Source: Mycobacterium sp. AT1
GTDB lineage: Bacteria > Actinomycetota > Actinomycetes > Mycobacteriales > Mycobacteriaceae
DNA length: 64,000 nucleotides
Direction: 5' to 3'
Assembly: GCF_002043095.1 (NCBI RefSeq)
Contig: NZ_MVOC01000017.1
Location: 22,287 to 86,286 of the forward strand
Shown: piece after piece, positions 36,113-44,849 of the stretch
Numbering within the stretch: position 1 is the stretch's first letter
Layout of the letters: every line of letters begins with the position of its first letter
Position numbers and translations under genes: made by a program
Notes under the pieces: generated by a model
Told to the model about the DNA's origin: nothing
Database searches by the model: none
What the model saw: the letters and a program-made list of their open reading frames with translations, nothing else

Positions 36113-37130
36113 TGACGGCGTCCTCGGCGGTCTTCTCGGCCAACTCGGCGACCTCGGCGGCGGTGGGCATGGCGGTCGAGCACTCGAGCCGCGACGCCAC
36201 GATGGCGCCGGCGGCGTTCGCGTAGCGCAGCGTCTTCTCCAGCGGCCAGTCGTGCAGCAGACCGTGAATGAGGCTGCCGCCGAAGCTGTCTCCGGCACCG
36301 AGGCCGTTGACCACGTCGACGTCGTTGGGCGGCACGGTGACCGACGAGTGCCTGGTCTTGCCGAGCACGCCGCGGGGGCCCTGCTTGACGATCGCCAATT
36401 CGACGCCGAGGTCGAGTAGCGCGTCGGCTGCCTTGTGCGGGTTGGTCTCGCCGACGGCGATCTCACATTCTTCGCGGTTGCCGACGGCGACGCTCACGTG
36501 CTGCAGTGCGCGCTGCACTTGCTCGGTCGCGGCGGCGGCGTTCTCCCAGAACATCGGTCGGTAGTCGAGGTCGAGGACCGTCAGCGGTGCCCGGTTCCGG
36601 GCCTCCCACGCGGCGAAGTGCGCGCTGCGGCTCGGCTCTTCGGAAAGCCCCGTGACCGTGGACCAGTACAGCCGCGCCGATCGGACGGCGTCGGCGTCGA
36701 TCTCATCGGGGGTGACTTGCAGATCGGGTGCGCTGGGCTTGCGGTAGAAGTACAGCGGGAAGTCGTCCGGCGGAAAGATCTCGCAGAAGGTGACCGGGGT
36801 GGGAAAGGCGTCATGCGTTGCGACGTAGCGGTTGTCGACCCCGAGCCGACCCAGCTCGGCGCGGACGAAGCGGCCGAAGGGATCGTTGCCGACGCCGGAG
36901 ATCAGCGCCGCGCGGTTGCCGAGCCGGGCGGCGGCGACCGTCACGTTGGCGGCGCTGCCGCCGAGGAACTTGCCGAAGGACTCGACCTCCTCGAGGCCGA
37001 CGCCGATCTGCAGGGGGTAGATGTCGACGCCACTGCGACCGATGGCCAGCACGTCGAACGGCTCTGAGGTGGACAAGTCGGCTCCCGGGTCGGATGGGCT
37101 GAGGCTCCCCACGACTGTGCCCCCCGTCAC
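36105..37130 (-). CDS. iolC: 5-dehydro-2-deoxygluconokinase
   Basis: About 341 residues of the PfkB/ribokinase family. FGKFLGGSAANVTVAAARLG is the substrate-side signature, and VNGLGAGDSFGGSLIHGLL has the catalytic Asp and anion hole. IolC phosphorylates 2-deoxy-5-keto-gluconate. It is the first gene of the minus-strand inositol operon and is divergent from the GntR regulator. GTG at 37130 is used; a TTG near 37076 (giving LSTSEPFDVLAIGR) is an alternative start that better matches the family N-terminus. Confidence 0.92.
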   Translation of the reverse strand: MTGGTVVGSLSPSDPGADLSTSEPFDVLAIGRSGVDIYPLQIGVGLEEVESFGKFLGGSAANVTVAAARLGNRAALISGVGNDPFGRFVRAELGRLGVDNRYVATHDAFPTPVTFCEIFPPDDFPLYFYRKPSAPDLQVTPDEIDADAVRSARLYWSTVTGLSEEPSRSAHFAAWEARNRAPLTVLDLDYRPMFWENAAAATEQVQRALQHVSVAVGNREECEIAVGETNPHKAADALLDLGVELAIVKQGPRGVLGKTRHSSVTVPPNDVDVVNGLGAGDSFGGSLIHGLLHDWPLEKTLRYANAAGAIVASRLECSTAMPTAAEVAELAEKTAEDAVNV

Positions 37131-37146
37131 TCCGGTCTGTCAAGAG

Positions 37147-37158
37147 TTTGTCCTGACA
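37147..37158 (-). promoter_or_regulatory. Candidate IolR operator between iolC and the GntR regulator
   Basis: Read on the minus strand this is TGTCAGGACAAA, containing the perfect palindrome TGTC-AG-GACA. A near-identical motif, TGTCCGAACAAA, occurs in front of the ABC importer at 38040. It sits 17 bases upstream of the iolC start, in a 99-base divergent promoter region, and also lies within a larger GTCC-N8-GGAC symmetry (37150–37165). Confidence 0.55.
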
Positions 37159-37229
37159 TTCGGACTTGCGATCATGCCGGTGTTACCCTTGGGCCCAGTC
37201 TTGCCTGGTCACCCGAGATTGGAGTCGAC

Positions 37230-37961
37230 GTGCCCCTGGAGGTAGAGCTCGACCGCTCGAGTCCCGTTCCGCTGTATTACCAACTGGCGCAGGCGATCGA
37301 GGCGGCCATCCGGGACGGACATCTGGTGCCGGGCGACCGGTTCGAGAACGAGCTCGACCTCGCCAAGCGTCTCACCCTGTCGCGGCCGACGACCCGTCGC
37401 GCCATCCAGGAGATCGTCGACAAGGGCCTTTTGGTGCGCAAGCGCGGCGTTGGCACCCAGGTGGTGCAGAATCCCGTGCACCGTCGCGTCGAGCTGACCA
37501 GCCTCTACGACGACCTCGCCCGAGCGGGTCAGGAACCCACCACTGAACTGCTCGACTACCAGGTCGGCCAGGCCGAGGACGAGGTCGCGACTCAGCTCAG
37601 CCTCGCCAGCGGCCACGAAATCGTGACCATCCAGCGACTTCGGCGCGCCAACGGCGAGCCGCTCGCGGTGATGGTCAACTACCTGCCGATCGAATTGGCC
37701 CCGGAGGCCGACGAACTGGAGCGCAGCGGCCTATATCAGGCGTTGCGCGCCCGCGGTGTGCACATTCGCCTTGCCAGGCAGCGCATCGGCGCCCGACCCG
37801 CGACGCGGACCGAGGCCAGGCTGTTGACCGAGAAGGCCGGTGCCCCACTGCTGTCCATGAGCCGGACGGCCTTCGACGACTCGGGCAAAGCCGTGGAGTA
37901 CGGCGACCACTGCTACCGCGCGTCGCGGTATTACTTCGAGACCACGCTCGTCGACCGCTAA
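37230..37961 (+). CDS. iolR: GntR/HutC-family transcriptional regulator of inositol catabolism
   Basis: 243 residues. The N-terminal winged helix-turn-helix (PLYYQLAQAIEAAIRDGHLVPGDR, continuing to LSRPTTRRAIQEIVDKGLL) is the GntR type. The C-terminal UTRA ligand domain spans about 90–240 (IQRLRRANGEPLAVMVNYLP, ending YRASRYYFETTLVD). It is divergent from iolC and is followed by the ABC importer genes. Both flanking promoters carry the TGTC-N2-(G/A)ACA motif, so it is the likely repressor of both, released by an inositol-pathway intermediate. The symbol follows function and context. Confidence 0.85.
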   Translation: MPLEVELDRSSPVPLYYQLAQAIEAAIRDGHLVPGDRFENELDLAKRLTLSRPTTRRAIQEIVDKGLLVRKRGVGTQVVQNPVHRRVELTSLYDDLARAGQEPTTELLDYQVGQAEDEVATQLSLASGHEIVTIQRLRRANGEPLAVMVNYLPIELAPEADELERSGLYQALRARGVHIRLARQRIGARPATRTEARLLTEKAGAPLLSMSRTAFDDSGKAVEYGDHCYRASRYYFETTLVDR

Positions 37962-38039
37962 CCGTCCGCACGCCGGCCGTCCTCCAAAGACGGCTGGCTA
38001 ACTTCGTCGCGCCAGCGGTCAAATGACCTGCAGTCCTAA

Positions 38040-38081
38040 TGTCCGAACAAAGTGTTGACTTTCGGCTGTGACCCGTATTAC
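38040..38081 (+). promoter_or_regulatory. Operator and promoter of the ABC importer operon
   Basis: TGTCCGAACAAA (38040–38051) repeats the motif found at 37147–37158. It is followed at once by TTGACT (38055–38060) and, 15 bases later, TATTAC (38076–38081). The spacing is short for a sigma-70-type promoter, so the hexamer choice is tentative. The importer's start is 46 bases downstream. Confidence 0.45.
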
Positions 38082-38127
38082 ATCGTCTCAAGGCCGTGTC
38101 CCACGGCACCCGCAGACAGGAGAAACG

Positions 38128-39120
38128 ATGAAGTTTGTTCGGCTGGCAGCCGCCGCTGGAGCCGGGGTAATCGCCCTGGGGCTCGTGTCGTGTTCGAGCT
38201 CGGGTGGCAAGCCCGAAGGGTCGGGCGAGGGCTCGGGTGGCGGCGGAAGCGTCGACACGCCGCGCATGACGGTCGCGATGATCACCCACGAGGTGCCCGG
38301 CGACTCCTTCTGGGACCTCATTCGCAAGGGTGCCGAGGCCGCGGCGAAGAAGGACAACATCGAACTCCGGTACTCCAACGATCCCGAGGCGCCCAACCAG
38401 GCCAACCTCGTCCAGAGCGCGATCGACAGCGGAGTGGACGGCATCGCGGTCACGCTCGCCAAGCCCGACGCCATGGCGCCTGCGGTGAAGGCGGCCGAGG
38501 CCAAGGGAATTCCCGTCGTCGCGTTCAACTCCGGCTTCGACAACTTCAAGTCGATGGGCGTTCAGGAGTACTTCGGGCAGGACGAGCGGCTGGCAGGAAT
38601 CGCGGCCGGCGAGAAGCTCAACGCCGACGGCGCCAAGAAGGTCGTCTGCGTGATCCAGGAGCAGGGCCAGGTCGCCCTCGAAGCGCGCTGCGCCGGAGTC
38701 AAGGAGGGCTTCAAGGGCCAGACCGAGATTCTGAACGTCAACAGCAAGGACATGCCGTCCGTCGAGGCGACGATCACCGCGAAGCTGCAGCAGGACCCGA
38801 CCGTCGACCACATCGTCGCGCTCGGCGCACCCATCGCGCTGACCGCGGTCCAATCGGTCGGCAACGCCGGAAGCACGGCCAAGATCGTCACCTTCGACAC
38901 CAACGCGGCACTCGTCGACGCCATCAAGGGCGGTCAGGTGCAGTGGGCGGTCGACCAGCAGCCCTACCTCCAGGGCTACCTCGCCATCGATTCGCTGTGG
39001 CTGTTCGTCACCAACAAGAATCTGATCGGCGGCGGTGAGCCGACGCTGACCGGACCGTCCTTCATCGACCAAGGCAACATCGACGCCGTCGCCGAGCTGG
39101 CCAAGGCCGGAACTCGCTAG
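38128..39120 (+). CDS. Sugar ABC transporter substrate-binding lipoprotein
   Basis: 330 residues. The lipoprotein signal ends in LGLVSC, followed by a Gly/Ser-rich linker. The rest is a type I periplasmic-binding fold of the ribose-binding family: TVAMITHEVPGDSFWDLIRKGAE, SGVDGIAVTLAKPDA, GIPVVAFNSGFDNF and GQVQWAVDQQPYLQGYLAI. ACAGGAG lies upstream of the ATG at 38128. Given the adjoining GntR regulator and shared operator motif, inositol or a related cyclitol is the likely ligand, but this is inferred from context. Confidence 0.9.
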   Translation: MKFVRLAAAAGAGVIALGLVSCSSSGGKPEGSGEGSGGGGSVDTPRMTVAMITHEVPGDSFWDLIRKGAEAAAKKDNIELRYSNDPEAPNQANLVQSAIDSGVDGIAVTLAKPDAMAPAVKAAEAKGIPVVAFNSGFDNFKSMGVQEYFGQDERLAGIAAGEKLNADGAKKVVCVIQEQGQVALEARCAGVKEGFKGQTEILNVNSKDMPSVEATITAKLQQDPTVDHIVALGAPIALTAVQSVGNAGSTAKIVTFDTNAALVDAIKGGQVQWAVDQQPYLQGYLAIDSLWLFVTNKNLIGGGEPTLTGPSFIDQGNIDAVAELAKAGTR

Positions 39121-39137
39121 AAACGGAGATGCCAGAC

Positions 39138-40196
39138 ATGACGATGCAAGCAGACCTGAACGTGGGGGGCCACGCGGTCGTACGCGATGAACGCGTCAAG
39201 GAGCGAAATCGGCTGCAGCGACTGCTGATCCGCCCCGAGATGGGTGCCGGTATCGGTGCCATCGGCATCTTCGTGTTCTTCCTGGTCGTCGCGCCACCCT
39301 TCCGCGAGGCCTCGTCCTTGGCCACGGTGCTGTATGCCAGCTCGACGATCGGCATCATGGCCTGCGGCGTGGCGGTGTTGATGATCGGCGGGGAGTTCGA
39401 CCTCTCCGCGGGTGTGGCGGTGACCTTCAGTTCGCTTGCCGCGTCGATGCTGGCCTACAACCTGCACCTGAATCTCTGGGTGGGAGCGGCGCTGGCACTG
39501 GCGCTCGCACTGGGCGTCGGCTTCCTCAACGGCTTTCTGGTGATGAAGACGAAGATCCCCAGCTTCCTCATCACGCTGAGTTCGTTCTTCATGCTGGCCG
39601 GCATCAACCTCGCGGTGACCAAGCTGGTCGCCGGTCAGGTGGCCACCCAGAGCGTCGGCGACATGTCCGGCTTCGCCTCGGCGCAGAAGGTCTTCGCGTC
39701 GTCGTTCAACGTGTTCGGGGTCGGCATCCGCATCACCGTGGTGTGGTGGCTGATCTTCACCGCGGTGGCGACGTGGGTGCTGTTCAAGACCAAGATCGGC
39801 AACTGGATCTTCGCCGTCGGCGGAGACGCGGACAGTGCGCGCGCCGTGGGTGTTCCGGTCACCAAGGTCAAGATCGGGCTGTTCATGTTCGTCGGGTTCT
39901 GCGCCTGGTTCGTGGGCATGCACCTGCTGTTCGCGTTCAACACGGTGCAGTCCGGCCAAGGCATCGGCAACGAGTTCTTCTACATCATCGCCGCAGTCAT
40001 CGGCGGCTGTCTGCTGACCGGTGGCTACGGCACGGCGATCGGCGCGGCCATCGGTGCGTTCATCTTCGGGATGACGAACCAGGGCATCGTCTACGCCGGG
40101 TGGGACCCGGACTGGTTCAAGTTCTTCCTCGGCGCGATGCTGCTGTTCGCGGTGATCGCCAACAACGCCTTCCGTAACTACGCAGCGAAGAAGTGA
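39138..40196 (+). CDS. Sugar ABC transporter permease (RbsC family)
   Basis: 352 residues with 8–10 hydrophobic segments and the family loop FAVGGDADSARAVGVPVTKVK. LMIGGEFDLSAGVAVTFSS is the other hallmark of ribose-type permeases. The start at 39138 is preferred over the ATG at 39129 because CGGAG lies at a proper distance only for the former. It should form the homodimeric membrane channel for the upstream binding protein and downstream ATPase. Confidence 0.9.
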   Translation: MTMQADLNVGGHAVVRDERVKERNRLQRLLIRPEMGAGIGAIGIFVFFLVVAPPFREASSLATVLYASSTIGIMACGVAVLMIGGEFDLSAGVAVTFSSLAASMLAYNLHLNLWVGAALALALALGVGFLNGFLVMKTKIPSFLITLSSFFMLAGINLAVTKLVAGQVATQSVGDMSGFASAQKVFASSFNVFGVGIRITVVWWLIFTAVATWVLFKTKIGNWIFAVGGDADSARAVGVPVTKVKIGLFMFVGFCAWFVGMHLLFAFNTVQSGQGIGNEFFYIIAAVIGGCLLTGGYGTAIGAAIGAFIFGMTNQGIVYAGWDPDWFKFFLGAMLLFAVIANNAFRNYAAKK

Positions 40197-40200
40197 TCCC

Positions 40201-41019
40201 ATGACCACCACAGTCGAGAAGCCAAGCCACGACGCACCTTCCGGTGGCAAGGTGCCGCTGGTCGAACTAAAGAACGTCGGCAAGTCCTACGGCAACATCA
40301 CCGCGCTCAAGGACATCTGCCTACGCGTGCACGCCGGCGAGGTGACCGGAATCCTCGGCGACAACGGCGCAGGCAAGTCCACGCTGATCAAGATCATCTC
40401 CGGACTGCATCAGCAGACCGAAGGCGAGTTGATCGTCGACGGGGAGTCTGTCAAGTTCGGTTCACCCGCCGACGCGTTGGCCAAGGGCATCGCCACGGTG
40501 TACCAGAACCTGGCCGTCGTCCCGCTGATGCCGGTGTGGCGCAACTTCTTCCTCGGCCAGGAGATCCGCAAGAAGTCGTTCCCGTTCTCGTTGGACGCCA
40601 ACGCGATGCGGGCGACCACGCTGACGGAGCTGTCGAAGATGGGCATCGAACTACCCGACGTCGACGCGCCGATCGGCTCGTTGTCGGGCGGTCAGCGCCA
40701 GTGCGTCGCCATTGCCAGGGCGGTGTTCTTCGGGGCGCGGGTGTTGATTCTCGACGAGCCCACCGCGGCGCTGGGCGTCAAGCAGTCCGGGGTCGTGCTG
40801 AAGTACATCACCGCGGCCAAGGAGGCCGGCTTCGGCGTCGTCTTCATCACGCACAACCCCCACCACGCGCACATGGTGGGCGACCACTTCGTGTTGCTCA
40901 ACCGCGGTCGCCAGAAACTCGACTGCGCCTACGACGACATCACGCTGGATCACCTCACGCAGGAAATGGCCGGTGGTGACGAGTTGGAGGCGCTGACTCA
41001 CGAGTTGGGCCGCAAGTAG
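40201..41019 (+). CDS. Sugar ABC transporter ATP-binding protein
   Basis: 272 residues, a single nucleotide-binding domain. Walker A is GILGDNGAGKSTLIKIISG, the signature is GSLSGGQRQCVAIARAVFFG, and Walker B is VLILDEPTAALGVKQ. Ribose-type ATPases usually have two such domains (about 500 residues), so this one resembles the FrcA type that works as a homodimer. It starts 4 bases after the permease stop and closes the transporter operon. Confidence 0.92.
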   Translation: MTTTVEKPSHDAPSGGKVPLVELKNVGKSYGNITALKDICLRVHAGEVTGILGDNGAGKSTLIKIISGLHQQTEGELIVDGESVKFGSPADALAKGIATVYQNLAVVPLMPVWRNFFLGQEIRKKSFPFSLDANAMRATTLTELSKMGIELPDVDAPIGSLSGGQRQCVAIARAVFFGARVLILDEPTAALGVKQSGVVLKYITAAKEAGFGVVFITHNPHHAHMVGDHFVLLNRGRQKLDCAYDDITLDHLTQEMAGGDELEALTHELGRK

Positions 41020-41074
41020 GTCGGCACCCTCGACACTCCCCGGACCCCGTCGGCCGCAATTGGACGGCGGGGTC

Positions 41075-42001
41075 TCAACGCTCGGGGGCGAGGACGATGT
41101 CGAAGCGGGCACGCGACCAGGGCTGGGCGAGGTCGCGTCCGTCGGGGGTGGGGGTGCCGGCGGGTTGCTCGGTGAAGTCGGTGATCAACGATTCCTTGAC
41201 CCCGAAAACGGTGTCTCGGTCGAGGAATTCGTCGCCGGCGACGAAGATGTGGGTGACCAGGGTGCGGTGGCCGGGTGCGGCGACCATGAAGTGCAGATGT
41301 GATGCGCGCATAGGTGAGCGACCGGTGGCGTTGAGCATGCGGCCCACGGGTCCGTCATGGGGGATGGGGTACGGCGTGGGGGTGAGGGCCCAGAAGCGGT
41401 ATCGGCCGTCGTGGTCGCTGAACAGATGAGCTCTGGCCATGACCCGGTCGTCGTCGTACTGAACGTCGTAGAAACCGTCCTCGTCGGCCTCCCACACCTC
41501 TATTCGGGCGTCGGGGATCGGTTGCCCGTCGACGTCGGCGACGGTTCCCTCCACCCAGCACGGTTGTCCGGCGGCCCCGCCGGAGACGTCGCCTCCCCGT
41601 TCGATGCGCGGCGAGTTCTTCGTGAAGAACGGGCCGAACACGGTTGCTTCGGTGGCACTGCCGTGGGCGACGTTGTTGACGTTGACGGTCTGCATGGAGG
41701 CGCCCAGGACGTCGGAGAGCAGGATGAACTCGTGGCGACGATCGTCGGTCATGTGCCCGACCTCGGTGAGGAATTCGATCGCGGTGGTCCATTCGGCCTC
41801 GGTGAGGCGGACGTCGCGGATGAACGCGTGCAGATGCCGGACCATTGCCGTCATCAGCAACGTCAGTCGCTCGTCGTTGCAGCCGGCGAATGATTCCATG
41901 ACGGTGCGGGTCAGGTGTTCCTCGATCTCGCTCTGGTGACCCGAGACGCCCGTCTCGTCGAGGCGAGGGGAGCCCTCTTGGCGTGAGTGTCGTTGACCCA
42001 T
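41075..42001 (-). CDS. Intradiol ring-cleavage dioxygenase (hydroxyquinol/catechol 1,2-dioxygenase type)
   Basis: 308 residues. The N-terminal helical dimerization domain (about 30–120) includes [19 protein letters not shown]. The catalytic domain has the Fe(III) ligands in FYDVQYDDD (Tyr), [15 protein letters not shown] (Tyr) and [14 protein letters not shown] (two His). [14 protein letters not shown] is also typical. It cleaves a catecholic ring between the two hydroxyls; the sequence looks closer to hydroxyquinol 1,2-dioxygenase than to CatA. No other ring-degradation gene is adjacent, so its pathway in this cell is unclear. Confidence 0.88.
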   Translation of the reverse strand: MGQRHSRQEGSPRLDETGVSGHQSEIEEHLTRTVMESFAGCNDERLTLLMTAMVRHLHAFIRDVRLTEAEWTTAIEFLTEVGHMTDDRRHEFILLSDVLGASMQTVNVNNVAHGSATEATVFGPFFTKNSPRIERGGDVSGGAAGQPCWVEGTVADVDGQPIPDARIEVWEADEDGFYDVQYDDDRVMARAHLFSDHDGRYRFWALTPTPYPIPHDGPVGRMLNATGRSPMRASHLHFMVAAPGHRTLVTHIFVAGDEFLDRDTVFGVKESLITDFTEQPAGTPTPDGRDLAQPWSRARFDIVLAPER

Positions 42002-42064
42002 GGGATGTCTCGGTTTCGTCGTCGATGGAGGCTGGGAATGTCGCGCTGAGCGACGACCGCTACA

Positions 42065-42568
42065 TCAGAGCCGACCCTCGACGAACACGCTGTTAGGCAC
42101 GGGCGCGTCGACGTCGCTCGGGAGTGTCCGGCCGTAGCCCGCCATCAGCTCGTCGGCGCCAATGGCCGTGACCTTCTAGCCATGTGCGCCAAGCCAATCG
42201 GTGACCTCGGTCCGTTTTCCGTCGTAGAGCAACTCGCCGACGTCGACGAGCCGGGCGATGGGTTCGAGCCCGGCTGCCGGGATGACGGACTGGCCCACAC
42301 CGGCGGCGGCCGCATCGAGGAAGAACTCGTCGAAGTACTTGGTGCGCGAGCCGATGTAACTCCTCATCGACTCAGTGCGCTTCCCGAAGTCGGTGTCGAC
42401 TTCGGCCAGCTCGGCTGGGGGCTCGTCGCTCAGGAAGATCTTCCAGACGCCGTCACCGGCCGCGTCCAGGAACAGTCGCGCGAACGGGTCGTCGACGGCG
42501 ACGCCGAGCGCCGTGACGCCGACGCTTTCGTTGACGTCCCACGTGTCGTCGTCATCGGTCCTGGCCAT
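42065..42568 (-). pseudogene. Decayed class I SAM-dependent methyltransferase (mycobacterial MARTDDDxWD family)
   Basis: The 5' end encodes [20 protein letters not shown] and [20 protein letters not shown], the unmistakable start of a family of about 290–300-residue mycobacterial methyltransferases. After [13 protein letters not shown] the reading jumps directly to family C-terminal sequence ([17 protein letters not shown]), so about 130 residues including the SAM-binding core are deleted. A TAG at 42176–42178 then replaces the usual Trp codon. The same frame continues KVTAIGADELMAGYGRTL and ends FVEGRL at 42065. Two independent lesions make this a pseudogene. Confidence 0.85.
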
Positions 42569-42589
42569 TGACGGTTCCTTCCGCCGTCG

Positions 42590-43279
42590 TTATCTAGTAC
42601 CGCTATCCATTGTGCTCCCCGGACCTGGCAACGCAGGCACGGCTGGGACGAGGTCGGCCAGTTCGGCACGAACCTCGACCACCCGTTGTCTCATGGCCTT
42701 CGCGGTCAGGGTGGCGTCACACCGCCCGAGGGCGACCTCCATCCCGACCTCGCGTGACGCACATGCCAAGGCCGACAACCAGACCCGCATCACCAGCCAG
42801 GGTCCGCGGGCCTCGGGGTCGACGCCCATCCGGCGCGCGACCGACTCGAGCAGCCCCTGGTGCGTGGTGCCGATGGCCAACGGACGAAGGGCGGCCGACT
42901 CGCCGATGACCAGCAAGGCTCCGGCCAGCAGGCTCGGGGTAATGGCATGTCTGCCAGCGTGCACGTCGTCCAGCATCCGCAGATGGGACTGCACCAGGGC
43001 GTCGAGTGGGGGCACGTCGGGATTCACGTCGTCGAGGTGGGCGAGTGCGGTCTCGGCCATGTCCTGGATGACCGAGAGGATCGCGGCTTCCTTGGTCGGG
43101 AAGTAGCGGGAGAACGTTCTCGGCGAGACGTCGACTGCGGCGGCGATCTGTTCGACGGTCGCATTGGCGAAGCCGTGCCGTCGGCTCAACTCGACGGCGG
43201 CTCCGACGAGCTGAAGGCGGGTGCGCAGCCGCTTACGCTCCCGCAGACTTGTCGGCACTCCGTGGGCGGCATCGGTCAC
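42590..43279 (-). CDS. TetR-family transcriptional regulator
   Basis: 229 residues. The N-terminal helix-turn-helix is ATVEQIAAAVDVSPRTFSRY followed by FPTKEAAILSVIQDM, the common TetR arrangement. The C-terminal ligand/dimer domain shows no recognised signature. GTG at 43279 (VTDAAHGVPTSLRERKR) is the best start, because upstream sequence is not protein-like. It lies 21 bases upstream of the broken methyltransferase gene on the same strand and is divergent from the SRPBCC gene, which it may control. Confidence 0.85.
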   Translation of the reverse strand: MTDAAHGVPTSLRERKRLRTRLQLVGAAVELSRRHGFANATVEQIAAAVDVSPRTFSRYFPTKEAAILSVIQDMAETALAHLDDVNPDVPPLDALVQSHLRMLDDVHAGRHAITPSLLAGALLVIGESAALRPLAIGTTHQGLLESVARRMGVDPEARGPWLVMRVWLSALACASREVGMEVALGRCDATLTAKAMRQRVVEVRAELADLVPAVPALPGPGSTMDSGTR

Positions 43280-43341
43280 GCCTTCGAGGTTACGTGCGAG
43301 ACGGGTGTTGCACCTTGAACCAATGGGGGTATGTGGCGGAC

Positions 43342-43818
43342 ATGACCACTTCAACAGTGACGACAGTCGACGCAGGCCCACGCCGGGTGGCGCGCCGGGT
43401 TCAGGTAAAGGCCCCGGCGGCGGAGATCTTCGCCATCGTGGCCGATCCGCACCGCCATCCCGAACTCGACGGCTCGGGCACGGTCCGCGACGTGGACGTC
43501 AAGGGGCCGCACCACCTCGCGGTCGGAGACAAGTTCACCGTGGGGATGAAGCAGTACGGCGTGCCCTACAAGATCGTCTCGACCGTCACCGACGTCGACG
43601 ACGGCAGGGTGGTCGAGTGGCAGCATCCGCTCGGGCACAAGTGGCGGTGGGAGTTGGCCGAGACTACCCAGGGTGACGGCCTGGTCACCGAGGTCACCGA
43701 GACCTTCGACTACAGCACCGCCAAGGTGCCCTTGATGATCACCGCGTTCGGCTACGACAAGAAGAACGCCGACGGCATCACCGCGACGTTGCAGCGCCTC
43801 GCCGAACGATTCGGCTAG
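43342..43818 (+). CDS. SRPBCC (START-like) family protein
   Basis: 158 residues. RRVQVKAPAAEIFAIVADPH at the N-terminus, FDYSTAKVPLMITAFGYDKK and a final amphipathic helix give the lipid-transfer/polyketide-cyclase-like fold, which usually binds a hydrophobic ligand. No catalytic residues are evident. The promoter region (43280–43341) is shared with the divergent TetR gene. The TAG stop overlaps the stop of the convergent hydroxypyruvate isomerase-like gene, so the two genes share four bases. Confidence 0.82.
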   Translation: MTTSTVTTVDAGPRRVARRVQVKAPAAEIFAIVADPHRHPELDGSGTVRDVDVKGPHHLAVGDKFTVGMKQYGVPYKIVSTVTDVDDGRVVEWQHPLGHKWRWELAETTQGDGLVTEVTETFDYSTAKVPLMITAFGYDKKNADGITATLQRLAERFG

Positions 43819-44591
43819 ACGGTGAACGCCGCCCGGAACGCCTCGAGCGCGTCGACGTCGTCGCCCGACGCGTAGCCCTCCAGCCCGACCGTGCCGCGAT
43901 AACCCATGTCCCGCAACGTCTTCGCGATGGCGGGATAGTAGATCTCGCCGGTCCCTGGCTGACACCTGCCCGGCACGTCGGCCACCTGCACCTCACCAAT
44001 GGCGTTGCCGCAGCGGCGAACCAGCTCGATGAGGTTCCCCTCGCCGATCTGTGCGTGGTAGAGGTCGAGCATCATCTTGACGTTGGGATGGGCGACGCCC
44101 TCGATCAGCGCGAGAACGTCCTTGGCGCGGGCCAACGGCACCCCCGGATGGTCGACGACGGTGTTGAGGTTCTCCACGCAGAACGTCACGCCCGCAGACG
44201 CACCCAACTCGCCCAGTCGTTCGAGCGTGCGCACGGCGGTGGCCCACATCGCCCCGGTGGCCCGCAGGCGGGGACGGGCGGGCAAGCCGTCGACGAGTTC
44301 GGCGGTATGGAGGTTGAGCCGGGTAACCCCAAGCGTCTCAGCGGCCTTGACGCTCAACTCGGCCGTCCTGATGACCTCGTCGGCCGTCTGCGGGTCGATC
44401 AGGTCGCCGTGTAGGTATCCCGTCATGGAGGTGAACGTGGCCCCCGTCGCGGCCAGTGCGGCCAAGTCCTTGTCGTGCCAACTCCAGATCTCCGCGGCGA
44501 AGCCGAGATCGTGAATGCGGCGCACCCGCTCGACGATTGGAAGGTCGGTGAACACCATCTCGGCGCTGACGGCCAGTTCGAAGTCACTCAC
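43815..44591 (-). CDS. Hydroxypyruvate isomerase-like TIM-barrel protein
   Basis: 258 residues of the AP endonuclease 2/xylose isomerase fold, Hyi branch: AVSAEMVFTDLPIVERVRRI, RLNLHTAELVDG, FCVENLNTVVDHPGVPL, KMMLDLYHAQIGEGNLIEL and GTVGLEGYASGDDVDALEAF. The Glu, Asp, His and Glu expected at the metal site are visible in the strand ends. It may interconvert hydroxypyruvate and tartronate semialdehyde or act on a related ketose. GTG at 44591 is the only good start. No glyoxylate carboligase is next to it, so a role in glyoxylate metabolism is unproven. Confidence 0.83.
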   Translation of the reverse strand: MSDFELAVSAEMVFTDLPIVERVRRIHDLGFAAEIWSWHDKDLAALAATGATFTSMTGYLHGDLIDPQTADEVIRTAELSVKAAETLGVTRLNLHTAELVDGLPARPRLRATGAMWATAVRTLERLGELGASAGVTFCVENLNTVVDHPGVPLARAKDVLALIEGVAHPNVKMMLDLYHAQIGEGNLIELVRRCGNAIGEVQVADVPGRCQPGTGEIYYPAIAKTLRDMGYRGTVGLEGYASGDDVDALEAFRAAFTV

Positions 44592-44699
44592 GAAGTCAGC
44601 CTAGTGCTCGGCCGAGTTGGTCGACCGTTCATCGGCATGACGTCCTCCGGTGACCCGCGCCACCACGCATCATTACCGCCGAGACGGCACAATCGACAC

Positions 44700-44849
44700 A
44701 TGGACGTCGACCACCAACGAGCGGTACGCACCGCGGCTTGGCGTGACCCGTTGAGCCTGTCGTTCCGCGCGCACCGCCGGGTGTTGCTGCTCCGCCTGCG
44801 CTGGCACGAGCGCGCCGCCACCCGGCCGCGCACCCCTACGGCCGACTGA
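44700..44849 (+). CDS. Possible small basic protein (49 residues)
   Basis: An ATG-initiated frame encodes MDVDHQRAVRTAAWRDPLSL followed by an Arg-rich tail (RAHRRVLLLRLRWHERAATR). It occupies most of a 244-base gap between the promoters and ends of minus-strand genes and overlaps the end of the secreted-protein gene by 14 bases. No clear ribosome-binding site precedes it, and Arg-rich frames are common by chance at this GC. I keep it only as a weak candidate. Confidence 0.2.
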   Translation: MDVDHQRAVRTAAWRDPLSLSFRAHRRVLLLRLRWHERAATRPRTPTAD

